Assembly: GCA_025058515.1 (NCBI GenBank)
Contig: JANXDW010000018.1
Span: 1 to 40,107, forward strand
Direction: 5' to 3'
Source of the DNA: Aigarchaeota archaeon
Lineage (GTDB): Archaea > Thermoproteota > Nitrososphaeria_A > Caldarchaeales > Wolframiiraptoraceae
Length of the DNA: 40,107 nucleotides
In this document: one piece after another, positions 7,497 through 17,006 of the stretch
Layout: each line of letters opens with the position of its first letter
How positions within the stretch are numbered: position 1 is the stretch's first letter
Translations under genes and position numbers: made by a program
The notes under the pieces: model-generated
Database searches by the model: none
The model's input: the letters and a program-made list of their open reading frames with translations, nothing else
Told to the model about the DNA's origin: nothing

Positions 7497-7512
7497 AACT
7501 CTCTTTAGAGTT
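7497..7512. terminator. Hairpin between convergent rpl31e and lsm
   Basis: A perfect 6-bp inverted repeat AACTCT-CTTT-AGAGTT lies between the convergent genes. It could help end transcription of either, but archaeal termination usually needs only a T-run, so the role is a guess. Confidence 0.3.
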
Positions 7513-7561
7513 TAAGATATCTCAAGCTATCTATACAGATGTGTCCAGAGTTTCTAGTTCT

Positions 7562-7987
7562 TCAACCTGTTTCTTCCGTTAACCATTCTTCATAGATCTT
7601 CTGAACTTTCTCAGCTGCTGGACCGCTACCTTCAACTACCCCATCTTTTGTAACTCTAATCCTATCCATTACTAGTATTACATCTGCTTCACGGATGTAT
7701 CTAACCATGTTTGGAAAGACTTTATTGATCTTCTCAGCGAGTTTCTCTAAGCTCGGGCCTGCCTCGATTACTTCAATAGACATTATACTTCTTCCAGAGA
7801 TGAATATCTTAGGGATATGTTTTCCAGAGACCTCTTTTACATCAGATAGCCATAAACTGTAGTCTGTTGGATTGTATGCTGAGAGTCTGCCTTCGAGTGA
7901 TCCACCGGTTACTAGGTTTACCCTGATCTGCTTATCTAGCAGTGATGAGAACTCATCACTAAATCTTTTAGAAGCTATAGCTGACAA
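7562..7987 (-). CDS. Sm-like RNA-binding protein with C-terminal extension (SmAP3 type)
   Basis: A 141-residue protein. Residues ~8-75 form an Sm fold: Sm1 in FSSLLDKQIRVNLVTGGSLEGRLSAYNP and Sm2 in IFISGRSIMSIEVIE. Residues ~78-141 are an extra alpha/beta domain. The size and layout match the archaeal SmAP3 class, known from crenarchaea as large ring assemblies. It probably forms a ring that binds U-rich RNA, but the function of SmAP3 is not settled. The C-terminal domain separates it from the ordinary ~75-residue SmAP1/2. Confidence 0.85.
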   Translation of the reverse strand: MSAIASKRFSDEFSSLLDKQIRVNLVTGGSLEGRLSAYNPTDYSLWLSDVKEVSGKHIPKIFISGRSIMSIEVIEAGPSLEKLAEKINKVFPNMVRYIREADVILVMDRIRVTKDGVVEGSGPAAEKVQKIYEEWLTEETG

Positions 7988-8110
7988 GTACTACTACCTC
8001 ACCTATCTATTTAAGATATACCATATATAGGTCTTTTCATATTATAAAACATCTAGATTAAGCTATTTTAGTCTAAGCTTTTTAATGACCTCTTTACAGT
8101 ATTGAGATAT

Positions 8111-8362
8111 CTATGTTCTAATCTTGAATTCTTCTCCTCTGCAGTGAACTTCTCCTTTAACTCTTCTTATAAATGATACGCATAGAAAACACTCGATGAA
8201 TGGTATCTGCCTCTTTGCCACTGGGCAGTCTACGTACTCTTTCTTCATCCTTTGAATCATCTTACCTCCTACAGCAGTCTTCACAATTTCTGAAGCTTCT
8301 TTACTAACCTTCAAAGGCTTACCAGCTTCAACCACTTTTACAAAATATTTTGCCTCGACCAT
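8111..8362 (-). CDS. Small cysteine-containing protein of unknown function
   Basis: An 83-residue protein with no family I recognise. Four cysteines, C46 (DCPV), C58 and C61 (ECFLC) and C74 (VHCRG), are spaced so that they could bind zinc or a small Fe-S cluster. The N-terminal half is Lys/Val-rich with VVEAGKPLKVSKEA. No signal peptide or membrane helix. It is on the same strand as lsm, about 120 bp upstream of it. It is probably real, because length and composition are gene-like and no competing frame is convincing. Confidence 0.6.
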   Translation of the reverse strand: MVEAKYFVKVVEAGKPLKVSKEASEIVKTAVGGKMIQRMKKEYVDCPVAKRQIPFIECFLCVSFIRRVKGEVHCRGEEFKIRT

Positions 8363-8569
8363 TCTTTTCTACGCTCTTAGCTAGATTTATGATATACTAT
8401 TTATATCTTTATCTCGAGAATGACGATCTACGATGCTTGGAAAATAAAGTGTAACATAAGTGGTTAGAGTTTAAGCTTCGATAACTTATATCTTCTACTT
8501 TATGTTCTGCATTATCTATTCTTTCAATTTAGATGGATCGGCTAAGCTTTAGAGGATACGGTAGAGGTC

Positions 8570-10819
8570 TCAAGTCTTTATTCTCGAGCTTCTCCACTTT
8601 AGTACTATTATTATCGTCAATATTATTGATGAGGAGATGATTATCCATCCAGCGTACATAAGCCCATAGTCTTCTCTATACAATGCTTTGATCTTATGAG
8701 GCTTATCCACTAATATCGAGTTACCTTCAAGAATTTTTCCATCTTCATCGATCCACCCATACATTTTGTAGATGGGTTTGAAGAGTATCTGTAGACCTTC
8801 TGGGAAGACGTAGTTTAAAGTTGGAAGACTTACCACCACTCCCGGCTTATACCATCCACTAAATATCTTTCCACTAATCTCTGATTCTACCTCTAGATAA
8901 TATTCTTCAGAGTATCTTATTGAAATATCTGCTTCATCTTTTACGATGAAAGATTCTTCAACGACGACGTATCTAACGCCTTCTCCTGCTTCTACTATCT
9001 TTAGAGCTTGAATATTCTGAGTTCTACCTTTTAAGAATAATTTCTCAATAGGCTTCTCTACTCCAGCAGTTATCTCCGTCTCATTAATGTATATCTTTGT
9101 TAACGTATTCTTAGGCAATCCTTCTACTCTTATCCCAACTTCATAGACTACTCTTGCATCTAGCTTACCCCATCCCCATACATTATTAGGTCTCTCACCA
9201 AAGTCTACGCTCCACCTTGCAGAACTCTTTAATATTGTTAGAATATCTTCATAAGATGCATCAGGTAGAAACTGTAGGATTATAGCTACTACTCCAGCTA
9301 CATGTGGAGAAGACATGCTTGTACCATGCTTAACAGTATAATACCTGTCTATATCTAGTCTCGAGTATTGGTCGGAGATTGGTCGGGCTGCAACTATAAT
9401 CGAGCCTGGAGCAACAATCTCAGGTTTAATCCTTCCATCCCTCGTGGGTCCTCTACTACTAAAGCTTAGTATCTCTCCTATTCTATAAGATGTTTTAAGC
9501 TCTTCTCCGAGATGATTCCTCCAAGTATTCTTTGTCGTATATCCACCGACTGAGATTACTCTATGAGATGTAGCTGGAATAGATATAGTATAGTTTGAAG
9601 AGATTATGTAGTCTTCTCCTTCTAGGAATTTTTCCCCAAGCCCTGAACAAGTATCGCTATCTATCCATGCATGCCATACCCCACTACCTCCAACCTTAAT
9701 ACTCTCGACCTTAATACTCCAACCATTACCTTCAAGGTCTTGCTCAGATACTAATTCTAGAAACCATTCTACACCTGTCTCGTAAACATTTTTTACAAGA
9801 TTTATCTTTACATCATCTATTGACTTGTTTATTATTGGTGCTGGAATCTCCATGTTGTTAGGGATTTTAAGAGTTAGATTTACTTCATCTCCATGGTCTA
9901 ACCATAGTGAAAGAGCAAATCCTCTCGTCATCGGAGGAATATACCACTTAACTTCAGTTACACTTCCTTTTTCTAGAAAACCCATTGCATGTACTTGTTC
10001 ATCTGCAGAGTTCCCAGCAGCTACGACAACTATTACACCTTCTTCTACTATCTTCTCTATAATTTTTTCAAGAAGTGAAGAGCCATCATGTCCTCCTAGA
10101 TCTGATCCTAGGCTTAGATTTATGACCAACCTTATCCCAAACTCTCTAGCCTTCTCTACTACGTAATGTATTCCATCTATCAGTTTATCTTCATCGATAA
10201 ACCATTCTGTTCCATTACATGCTGGATAACCAGTTTTGACAACTATTAGGTATGCGCCTGGAGCTACCCCCGTGTATGGACCTGCTCTACCTGTTCCCGC
10301 AGCTATTGATGCTACGTGAGTCCCATGCCCTACGGTATCGGTCTCAGGGCATCTACCATCTTCTATTTCTTCTCTATCACATTCATATCCATAATCAAAG
10401 TTTTTTGGAGGTTTTCCTTCTACTGTATGATCCCATATTGCTAGAATCTTTGTAGTACCGTTAGGGAAGTAGAAGTCTGGATGTCTATAATCTATTCCAG
10501 TATCTATTATTCCTATCGCTACGCCAGATCCGTTAAGACTTCTACCAAGTTCATCTCTCAATCTCCATACATTAGGTGCATAGATCTCTGGAACACTTAC
10601 ATCCAGCAGAACTCTATATCTTCTCGGTAGATTAATGTTAAACTGGTTTAAACTCGATCCTACTTCTTCTCTAGAGCTTAGATTGTTTTTAGAATGAAGT
10701 GTCTGGGATGTATCTCCTACTTCTAGGAAAACTAGCAGTGCATAGATGGTCGATGAGCATATGAGTACCGCTATTAACGTGACAATAATTACTCTCCTTA
10801 ATGATTCATATCGCCTCAT
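8570..10819 (-). CDS. Membrane-anchored subtilisin-like serine protease (S8)
   Basis: A 749-residue protein. Residues ~9-32 are a hydrophobic signal or anchor. The S8 catalytic residues are in order: D106 (IIDTGID), H165 (VGHGTHVA), oxyanion N270 (AAGN) and S501 (HGTSMSSPHVAG). SFSSRGPTRDG precedes the serine. Between N270 and this block is a ~150-residue insert (about 281-425) of beta character, unlike small subtilisins. A ~190-residue C-terminal beta-rich region follows the catalytic domain, then a C-terminal helix (YAGWIIISSSIILTIIIVLKW) with basic tail. It is likely anchored on the cell surface with the protease domain outside, degrading or maturing extracellular proteins. Confidence 0.93.
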   Translation of the reverse strand: MRRYESLRRVIIVTLIAVLICSSTIYALLVFLEVGDTSQTLHSKNNLSSREEVGSSLNQFNINLPRRYRVLLDVSVPEIYAPNVWRLRDELGRSLNGSGVAIGIIDTGIDYRHPDFYFPNGTTKILAIWDHTVEGKPPKNFDYGYECDREEIEDGRCPETDTVGHGTHVASIAAGTGRAGPYTGVAPGAYLIVVKTGYPACNGTEWFIDEDKLIDGIHYVVEKAREFGIRLVINLSLGSDLGGHDGSSLLEKIIEKIVEEGVIVVVAAGNSADEQVHAMGFLEKGSVTEVKWYIPPMTRGFALSLWLDHGDEVNLTLKIPNNMEIPAPIINKSIDDVKINLVKNVYETGVEWFLELVSEQDLEGNGWSIKVESIKVGGSGVWHAWIDSDTCSGLGEKFLEGEDYIISSNYTISIPATSHRVISVGGYTTKNTWRNHLGEELKTSYRIGEILSFSSRGPTRDGRIKPEIVAPGSIIVAARPISDQYSRLDIDRYYTVKHGTSMSSPHVAGVVAIILQFLPDASYEDILTILKSSARWSVDFGERPNNVWGWGKLDARVVYEVGIRVEGLPKNTLTKIYINETEITAGVEKPIEKLFLKGRTQNIQALKIVEAGEGVRYVVVEESFIVKDEADISIRYSEEYYLEVESEISGKIFSGWYKPGVVVSLPTLNYVFPEGLQILFKPIYKMYGWIDEDGKILEGNSILVDKPHKIKALYREDYGLMYAGWIIISSSIILTIIIVLKWRSSRIKT

Positions 10820-10945
10820 GAACTTCTTCTAAAAAGTTTCCTCGATAACTGCTTATTATCTTTAATCTAGAGTTAGGCTTATCTATTAGAGAACATAGAT
10901 CTTACCCAGTCTTTATGTGGAGAGATATATCATGAGGTGGTTAGC

Positions 10946-11902
10946 ATGCTTTTCCTATCTGAAAGAGATGTAGAGAGAATTCTAACTATGAAGGAGGTTA
11001 TAGAAGCTATTGAAGAAGGGTTTAAGTCTCTTGCTAAAGGTAAAGTTGCACTACCATTGAGGACGAGGATTAGAAGCTTAGAACATGATGGAGATATCCT
11101 CTCTATGCCGTGTCTAGTAGAAGACTTCAATCTTTACACTAATAAGATAGTCTCTGTTTACCCGAAGAATGTAGACCTCGGTCTACAAACTATTCATGCA
11201 GTAATAGTAGCTGTCGATGCTGTGAAAGGTGTACCGATAGGAGTAATAGAGGCAGGATATCTAACAGCCTTGAGAACAGGGGGTATAAGTGGGGTGGCGA
11301 CAAAGTATCTATCTAGAGAAGATTCAAAGACTTTAGCAGTTATTGGATGTGGTTATCAAGCTAGAACTCAAGTCATGGCCATAAAAGAAGTTAGAAAGAT
11401 AGGGAAAGTCTATGCATACGATATTATCTTCGAGAAAGCTGTAAAGTTTGCAGAAGAGATGAAGTCTAGGCTTAACATAGAGGTCGAGGTGGTTAACTCA
11501 GCTAGAGAAGCAGTAGAGAGAGCAGATATAATAGTTACAGCAACAACTAGCAAGACACCTGTAGTTAAGAGAGAATGGATTAAACTTGGAACTCATATAA
11601 ACGCTATTGGAGCATACACTCCAGATATGAGAGAAATAGATACAGAGACGATAATAGATGCTAAGGTGGTTGTAGACTTGAAGGAGGCGGCATTATCTGA
11701 GGCAGGAGATATAATAACACCGATAAAAGAGGGAAGATACTCTGAAGATAGAATATATGCTGAGCTTGGAGAGATAGTCTCTGGAGTAAAGCTTGGAAGA
11801 ACTTCTAGTGAAGAGATAACAGTATTCAAGAGTGTAGGCTTAGCTCTACAAGATAATGCAGCTACACATGCTCTTTTGAAAAAGTATCTCAATCAATTTT
11901 AA
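10946..11902 (+). CDS. Ornithine cyclodeaminase / mu-crystallin family dehydrogenase
   Basis: A 318-residue NAD(P)-dependent enzyme. ATG 10946 is preferred over the track's GTG 10937 because GAGGTG at 10935-10940 is at good spacing and overlaps that GTG. The substrate-side motifs LPLRTRI and LSMPCL come first, then EAGYLTALRTGGISGVATKYL, the nucleotide fold VIGCGYQARTQ (~residue 130) and INAIGAYTPDMREID. The family includes ornithine cyclodeaminase, archaeal alanine dehydrogenase and imine reductases; the sequence alone does not fix the substrate. It is cytoplasmic and stands alone between the subtilase and the EamA transporter, with which it converges. Confidence 0.85.
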   Translation: MLFLSERDVERILTMKEVIEAIEEGFKSLAKGKVALPLRTRIRSLEHDGDILSMPCLVEDFNLYTNKIVSVYPKNVDLGLQTIHAVIVAVDAVKGVPIGVIEAGYLTALRTGGISGVATKYLSREDSKTLAVIGCGYQARTQVMAIKEVRKIGKVYAYDIIFEKAVKFAEEMKSRLNIEVEVVNSAREAVERADIIVTATTSKTPVVKREWIKLGTHINAIGAYTPDMREIDTETIIDAKVVVDLKEAALSEAGDIITPIKEGRYSEDRIYAELGEIVSGVKLGRTSSEEITVFKSVGLALQDNAATHALLKKYLNQF

Positions 11903-11908
11903 AGATTC

Positions 11909-12838
11909 TTAACGTTCTACACTTACAACAAGATATATCCCAGCGAAGATCAGCAGTGAGCCTAACAATGCATTGCTTGAAGGAGTCTCACCGAATAAAG
12001 GTATAGCTAAGATCGAGGCAACTACTGGTTCAAGAAATGAGAGTATTGCTGTTTGATATGGTTGGAGACCTTTGAGAGAGCTGAAAGAGAGTGTATGACC
12101 TAGAGCTGTTGGAAATACTGCTAAACCAAAAATTGCTGGGATCTCAGTTGATGAAGGTGGTCTGAGATTTCCGAGAAAGAAGCTAGATGTACAGAGCAGG
12201 AGAGATGATGAGAGATATATCGGTATCATGACCGCTATCGGGTTTGATCCTATCCTCACATTTCTACCAAAGACTAGGTAGATAGCCCACAATAGCGCTG
12301 CCAATACTGCTTGAAGATCTCCAACCATACTTGCTCCCCCACTTCTAGCACCAAGAAAGATCACGAACATTCCAATAAGAGATACAAGTATTCCTAAACT
12401 TACTCTAGAACTCGGTTTAACCTTATAGAAGAGTAGTGAGAGTAGTGAGGCAAAGATAGGTGTTGTATTTGTTAGAACGGTAGCATTCATAACCGTCGTA
12501 AGCTTAACAGAGCTTATGTACATAGCAAAATGTCCACCAATGATTATCCCAAGTAATAATGCTCTTACACCCTTTAGTTTAAGAGTCTCAAGTAGAGTTC
12601 TCCTGATAAGAAAAATCGAGGGGACTGTTAAGAATATTGTAGCTAATGCAAGTCTATAGAAACCTATCGTGAAAGAATCCATACTTGGTAGAAAACGAAT
12701 AAAGATAGCTGATGTACCAAAGAAGAAGCCTGCCAAACCACCTTGAACTACATAGAAGAGTCTACCCTTCAATTCTCTAAAATTAAATATAAATGAGGAA
12801 TTTAAATTACTATTGAAATAATAAAATATTGTGCTCAC
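11909..12838 (-). CDS. EamA/DMT superfamily transporter
   Basis: A 309-residue protein with about ten hydrophobic helices arranged as two EamA repeats; the second begins near AALLWAIYLVFGRNV. Repeat-end motifs such as FLEPVVASILAIPLFGETPS are typical. These carriers move metabolites or amino acids across the membrane; the substrate is unknown. The first ~25 residues (aromatic/Asn-rich) do not look like the family, so the true start may be a TTG within RELKGRLFYVV. It is convergent with the cyclodeaminase gene, 6 bp apart. Confidence 0.85.
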   Translation of the reverse strand: MSTIFYYFNSNLNSSFIFNFRELKGRLFYVVQGGLAGFFFGTSAIFIRFLPSMDSFTIGFYRLALATIFLTVPSIFLIRRTLLETLKLKGVRALLLGIIIGGHFAMYISSVKLTTVMNATVLTNTTPIFASLLSLLFYKVKPSSRVSLGILVSLIGMFVIFLGARSGGASMVGDLQAVLAALLWAIYLVFGRNVRIGSNPIAVMIPIYLSSSLLLCTSSFFLGNLRPPSSTEIPAIFGLAVFPTALGHTLSFSSLKGLQPYQTAILSFLEPVVASILAIPLFGETPSSNALLGSLLIFAGIYLVVSVER

Positions 12839-13077
12839 ATATTGTGTAGACGTATTTGAACTTCTGAAGTATTGAGATAAGTATATACAATCTAGAAAGG
12901 GGGGATGTCCAAGCTAATAATTTTAGTGTTTGTAACTAACTCGATACAAAGTGTTTGATCATGCTAGGTTTCCAACATATTGATTGAAAGAGTTGAGAGA
13001 GGTAGATTACGCTTAAACTTTTAAAGAAAATATCTAAATGATGCTCTACACCTAGAATATAGGTTAGGTGAAGGTTG

Positions 13078-14982
13078 ATGCTTCCATATTCTCCATGGCT
13101 TTCATGGATCATCCCTCTCATCGGCTGTGTTTTCATCCCACTATTCTTCAAGCTAAGTAAACGTATAGGTGAAGTATACTCTGTAGCTTTGATATTTCTT
13201 GCATCAGCATTTTCTCTCTCCATGATTCCCGATGTTTGGGGTGGAAAGTCTTGGGTGGAGAAAATCCCATGGATCCCTATTCCTAGAGGATTCATCGAGG
13301 CAGGGGTTATAGTAGATCCTCTCTCAGTTTTGATGGCTTGTATTGCAACTTTCATCGGAGCGTGGATAATGCTCTACTCTATTGGGTACATGGCTCATGA
13401 AGAAGGCCTACCAAGATACTACTTCTTCATGGTCTTCTTCATCGGCGGCATGACCGGCCTAGTAATGGCGAACAACTTTCTCCAACTATATATCTTCTGG
13501 GAGATAGTTGGACTCTGCTCTTACGCATTGATCGGCTTCTATTATAGAAAGCCTGAGGCCGCTCATGCTGGGATAAAGGCGTTTGTAACTACGAGAGTAG
13601 GAGATGTATTGATGTTGATAGGAATAATGATCTTGTACTCGCTCTTTGGAACATTTGATTACTCTCAGCTAAATCATGCTCTTTCACATAGTCTCAAAGA
13701 AGGTACTGTAAGCCTACCTCTACTAATAACAGTACTTGTTCTATTATTTGGTGGAGCAGTTGGGAAATCTGCTCAGATACCTTTACACGTATGGCTTCCA
13801 GATGCTATGGAGGGGCCGACGCCTGTAAGTGCACTGATACACGCAGCAACGATGGTCAAGGCTGGAATATACCTCACTGCACGTTTAACCTTGACTATAA
13901 TACCATTTGAAGAGTTTCCACCAACTATTCTCCACCAATGGTATATGACCGTGGCCTATATTGGTGCTGTAACAGCATTCTTTGCTGCAACTATGGGCTT
14001 AGTGATGACCGATATTAAGAGGATTGTAGCTTACTCAACTATCAGCCAACTAGGTCTCATGCTTGCCTCTCTAGGGCTTGCTTCTGAACTCGGCTGGACT
14101 GCTAGCACATTCCACTTACTCAATCACTCATTGTTTAAAGCTTTGCTATTCTTGTCCGCGGGATCAGTTATGCATGCTGTAGGAACAACGAATATCGATG
14201 AGATGGGTGGGCTGGCAAAGTCCATGCCTATAACTTTCTCTACATCACTTATTGGAGCATTAGCATTAGCGGGTGTACCACCTTTCTCAGGATTCTTTAG
14301 TAAAGACTTGATAATCGAGGCATCGCTAGAAGTTGGGAGTACGCCGATCTACCTACTCATAACTTTTACATCTATATTGACATTCATCTATATAGGTAGA
14401 TGGATCTACAAAATCTTCCTCGCTCAACCAAAACATAGTGTTAATCATCATGTACACGAGTCTCCACCTGTCATGACTATACCCTTGATAGTTCTAGCAG
14501 TAGGGGCCACGATCTCTGGAATTTACCTAGAGACTACGCACGGCTTTACAGATTATCTTGGAATCAAGATGGAGCATGGTGTAGGATACCTGACTTTACT
14601 TACATCTTCCGCTATAATATTATTCGGAGCATCTATGACGTACCTAGTCTACTTCAGTGGAAAGATACCTCCAGAGAGATTTAGAATTAATGCTCTAGGT
14701 TATCAACTTCACAAACTGTTACTTAACAGATACTATGTAGATGCATTATATTACAAGTTTGTAGACTGGTTTATAGATTCTTCAAGGATTGTGAGGAGGA
14801 CTGTAGAGGATGGTGGTATAGATAGATTCAATTATTTAGTAGCTGATGGTGTGAAAGGAGCTGTAAACGTTCTTAGGAATATCCAGACTGGGAGCAGTAA
14901 TATTAATGTTGGAGGAATACTATTAGGCTTAGCCATACTCATCTTAATATTCTTAGCATTACTTTACGGGGGTCTATGGTAG
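13078..14982 (+). CDS. nuoL: Complex I antiporter-like subunit NuoL
   Basis: A 634-residue membrane protein with about 16 helices. ATG 13078 is chosen over TTG 13075 because GGTGAAGG lies directly upstream at good spacing. Proton_antipo_N is at ~65-115 and the main domain at ~130-420. Key motifs include FWEIVGLCSYALIGFYY, HVWLPDAMEGPTPVSALIHAATMVKAG and HLLNHSLFKALLFLSAGSVMHA, with their channel Glu/Lys/His residues. The long C-terminal region fits NuoL with its lateral helix rather than NuoM or NuoN. It pumps protons as part of an NDH-1/Fpo-type complex. The nuoM start follows its stop with no gap. The other subunits are not in the window. Confidence 0.93.
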   Translation: MLPYSPWLSWIIPLIGCVFIPLFFKLSKRIGEVYSVALIFLASAFSLSMIPDVWGGKSWVEKIPWIPIPRGFIEAGVIVDPLSVLMACIATFIGAWIMLYSIGYMAHEEGLPRYYFFMVFFIGGMTGLVMANNFLQLYIFWEIVGLCSYALIGFYYRKPEAAHAGIKAFVTTRVGDVLMLIGIMILYSLFGTFDYSQLNHALSHSLKEGTVSLPLLITVLVLLFGGAVGKSAQIPLHVWLPDAMEGPTPVSALIHAATMVKAGIYLTARLTLTIIPFEEFPPTILHQWYMTVAYIGAVTAFFAATMGLVMTDIKRIVAYSTISQLGLMLASLGLASELGWTASTFHLLNHSLFKALLFLSAGSVMHAVGTTNIDEMGGLAKSMPITFSTSLIGALALAGVPPFSGFFSKDLIIEASLEVGSTPIYLLITFTSILTFIYIGRWIYKIFLAQPKHSVNHHVHESPPVMTIPLIVLAVGATISGIYLETTHGFTDYLGIKMEHGVGYLTLLTSSAIILFGASMTYLVYFSGKIPPERFRINALGYQLHKLLLNRYYVDALYYKFVDWFIDSSRIVRRTVEDGGIDRFNYLVADGVKGAVNVLRNIQTGSSNINVGGILLGLAILILIFLALLYGGLW

Positions 14983-16443
14983 ATGGATGGAGTTACGCTA
15001 CCTCTTCTAAGCATCACTCTCTTCACCCAACTATTGTTCAGCCCAGCGGTATACCTATCGATGAAAAGATCTAAATTATTTGGAGACCTCTTAGCTATAG
15101 TGGCTTCATTTATACCATTCTCAATAACGATCTACCTATTCAACACAATCTATAATGGTTTATCTATATATGAAGAGTATTGGTGGATTCCCGCATTCAA
15201 GTTAAAGCTTGGACTCTTACTAGATTCAACTAGCTACCCCTTCTCTCTACTAATCTCTCTAATGGGATTCCTAGCTACAATCTATTCTACCAAGTACATG
15301 GAGCATGAGCATGGTTATCCTACCTACATGGCGCTACTCCTGATGTTTAATGCAGGGATGATCGGAGTAGTATTAGCTACAAACCTCTTCCTACTCTACA
15401 TATTCTGGGAACTCATGCTTATCCCAAGCTACTTCCTCATAGCCTATTGGGGTACAGGTAAACCGAGGATAATAGGTTTCAAATACTTTATCTTTACTCA
15501 TGCTGGAGCACTGGCCATGCTCTTCGGGATAATCTGGATATACGTATTATATGGAACTCTAGAGATCCCGCAGCTATCGATTCTTATAACGAGTAGTCCT
15601 GAAAACTTCTACATATTTATCTTGATATTTATTGGTGCGGCCGTTAAGATGGCTATCTTCCCATTCCATACATGGCTTCCAGATGCACATGCCGAGGCTC
15701 CTACACCTATAAGCGTTCTATTAAGTGGTGTAATGATAAAGACTGGAGCATATGTTGTAGTTAGAATCCTAATAGGTCTATATTCATCTATAATGCCTTC
15801 GTTAACTTCTCTTCTAATCATACTCTCTCTGATAAGCATGATCTGGGGCGGTCTAATGGCCATGGTCCAGATAGATGTCAAAAGACTTCTAGCATATAGT
15901 AGTATTAGCCAGATGGGGTATATTCTATTTGGATTAACGACGATGGACTCCATAGGTATTGCTGGAGGAATCTTCCACATCTTAAACCATGGGTTTGCTA
16001 AAGGATTACTCTTCATGTGTTCAGGAGTACTCATACACATCTTGAATGAGAGAGATATAAATAAGCTCGGTGGTTTAGCTTCTAGAATGCCTCTAACCGC
16101 TATTGCTATGCTTCTAGGAGGTTTATCTATTGCTGGAACCCCTCCACTAGGTGGTTTTGCAAGCGAGTGGATGATCTTTGGAGGAGGGTTCAACTCAGGT
16201 TTAACGATCTATACAGCAATAGCTATAGCCAATACAGCTATAACTGCTGGATACTATTTGAGGATGATTAGAGCGGTCTTCTTCCTCCAACCTAAACATG
16301 ATCTATCAAAAGTACATGATGCCCCTATATCGATGGCCATGCCGATGAGCATTCTGATCCTACTAGTAGTCATACTAGGATTCTTAAACTATCCGATAAT
16401 AACGATAATCTCGAGAACAGCCTCACAACTAGCAGTAATTTAA
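14983..16443 (+). CDS. nuoM: Complex I antiporter-like subunit NuoM
   Basis: A 486-residue protein with about 14 membrane helices. It has FWELMLIPSYFLIAYWG, HTWLPDAHAEAPTPISVLLSGVMIKTGAY and HILNHGFAKGLLFMCSGVLIH, the NuoM versions of the proton-channel motifs (AEAPT where NuoL has MEGPT). It begins immediately after the nuoL TAG, so the two are surely co-transcribed. A nuoN would be expected next in most archaeal clusters, but the next gene is an unrelated one on the other strand 23 bp away. Confidence 0.93.
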   Translation: MDGVTLPLLSITLFTQLLFSPAVYLSMKRSKLFGDLLAIVASFIPFSITIYLFNTIYNGLSIYEEYWWIPAFKLKLGLLLDSTSYPFSLLISLMGFLATIYSTKYMEHEHGYPTYMALLLMFNAGMIGVVLATNLFLLYIFWELMLIPSYFLIAYWGTGKPRIIGFKYFIFTHAGALAMLFGIIWIYVLYGTLEIPQLSILITSSPENFYIFILIFIGAAVKMAIFPFHTWLPDAHAEAPTPISVLLSGVMIKTGAYVVVRILIGLYSSIMPSLTSLLIILSLISMIWGGLMAMVQIDVKRLLAYSSISQMGYILFGLTTMDSIGIAGGIFHILNHGFAKGLLFMCSGVLIHILNERDINKLGGLASRMPLTAIAMLLGGLSIAGTPPLGGFASEWMIFGGGFNSGLTIYTAIAIANTAITAGYYLRMIRAVFFLQPKHDLSKVHDAPISMAMPMSILILLVVILGFLNYPIITIISRTASQLAVI

Positions 16444-16466
16444 TAGAATCTTTATCTAGCTTAAAG

Positions 16467-16910
16467 TTAGCTTCTGGAGAATAGTAGTCTAAGAGACTTA
16501 AGCCATCCAACTGGTTTATCTATCTCAATAATTCTTTTACCTAATCCATAGATCTCTCTACTTATCTCTTCAAATAATCTCGGTTCTGATACTGCATAGG
16601 ATCTCTTACCAATAACTGCTACAACTTCCCCATCTCTCAGATAGTAGAATTCTTCTCCAACCCTGTTTACCAAGTATCCATGTAAGTGACCTACCCTGAT
16701 GATATGTCTGACCATCTCTGGAGATAGCTCTATCATAGGTTTATCGAACCTCCGTCCTAGAAGAGGAGGATTAGAATTAATGTAGAAGTTTATAACATGT
16801 TCTCCATCTCTGAACTCTGGAAAATCTATTTCAAGTAAGGCTTTCTTCAACTCGCTGGATGAAGACTTATCCCTTACGTAGTCTAGAGCCTTCCTAAAAA
16901 CTTCAGACAT
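16467..16910 (-). CDS. Hypothetical protein
   Basis: A 147-residue soluble protein I cannot assign. The ATG at 16910 directly follows the TTG used by the track, and either could be used. An N-terminal helical region (FRKALDYVRDKSSSSELKKALLEI) precedes a beta-rich middle (HVINFYINSNPP, EEFYYLRDGEVVAVIGKRSYA) and a C-terminal basic part. The layout resembles a small alpha/beta domain with no cysteine pairs and no membrane helix. Its 3' end converges with nuoM. The length and clean composition support a real gene; function is unknown. Confidence 0.6.
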   Translation of the reverse strand: MSEVFRKALDYVRDKSSSSELKKALLEIDFPEFRDGEHVINFYINSNPPLLGRRFDKPMIELSPEMVRHIIRVGHLHGYLVNRVGEEFYYLRDGEVVAVIGKRSYAVSEPRLFEEISREIYGLGKRIIEIDKPVGWLKSLRLLFSRS

Positions 16911-17006
16911 CAACTTTAGAGAGACTGTTACAGAATTTAAACATTAACATATTATTTCTAGACTTTAAACTGTATTCTCTAAGCTTTGTAAAGAATATTT
17001 AGGAGC

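Noticed and set aside
12901-12970. Short ORF after GGGGGG near 12916
   Set aside because: Only 17 codons and the G-run sits too close to the ATG to act as a ribosome site.
12936-13355. 139-codon minus-strand ORF
   Set aside because: It overlaps the nuoL start and reads as an antisense shadow with no domain; the nuoL Shine-Dalgarno and start are clear.
15609-16193. 194-codon minus-strand ORF inside nuoM
   Set aside because: An antisense frame of a well-supported membrane protein gene; Pro/Ile-rich composition is the usual shadow pattern.
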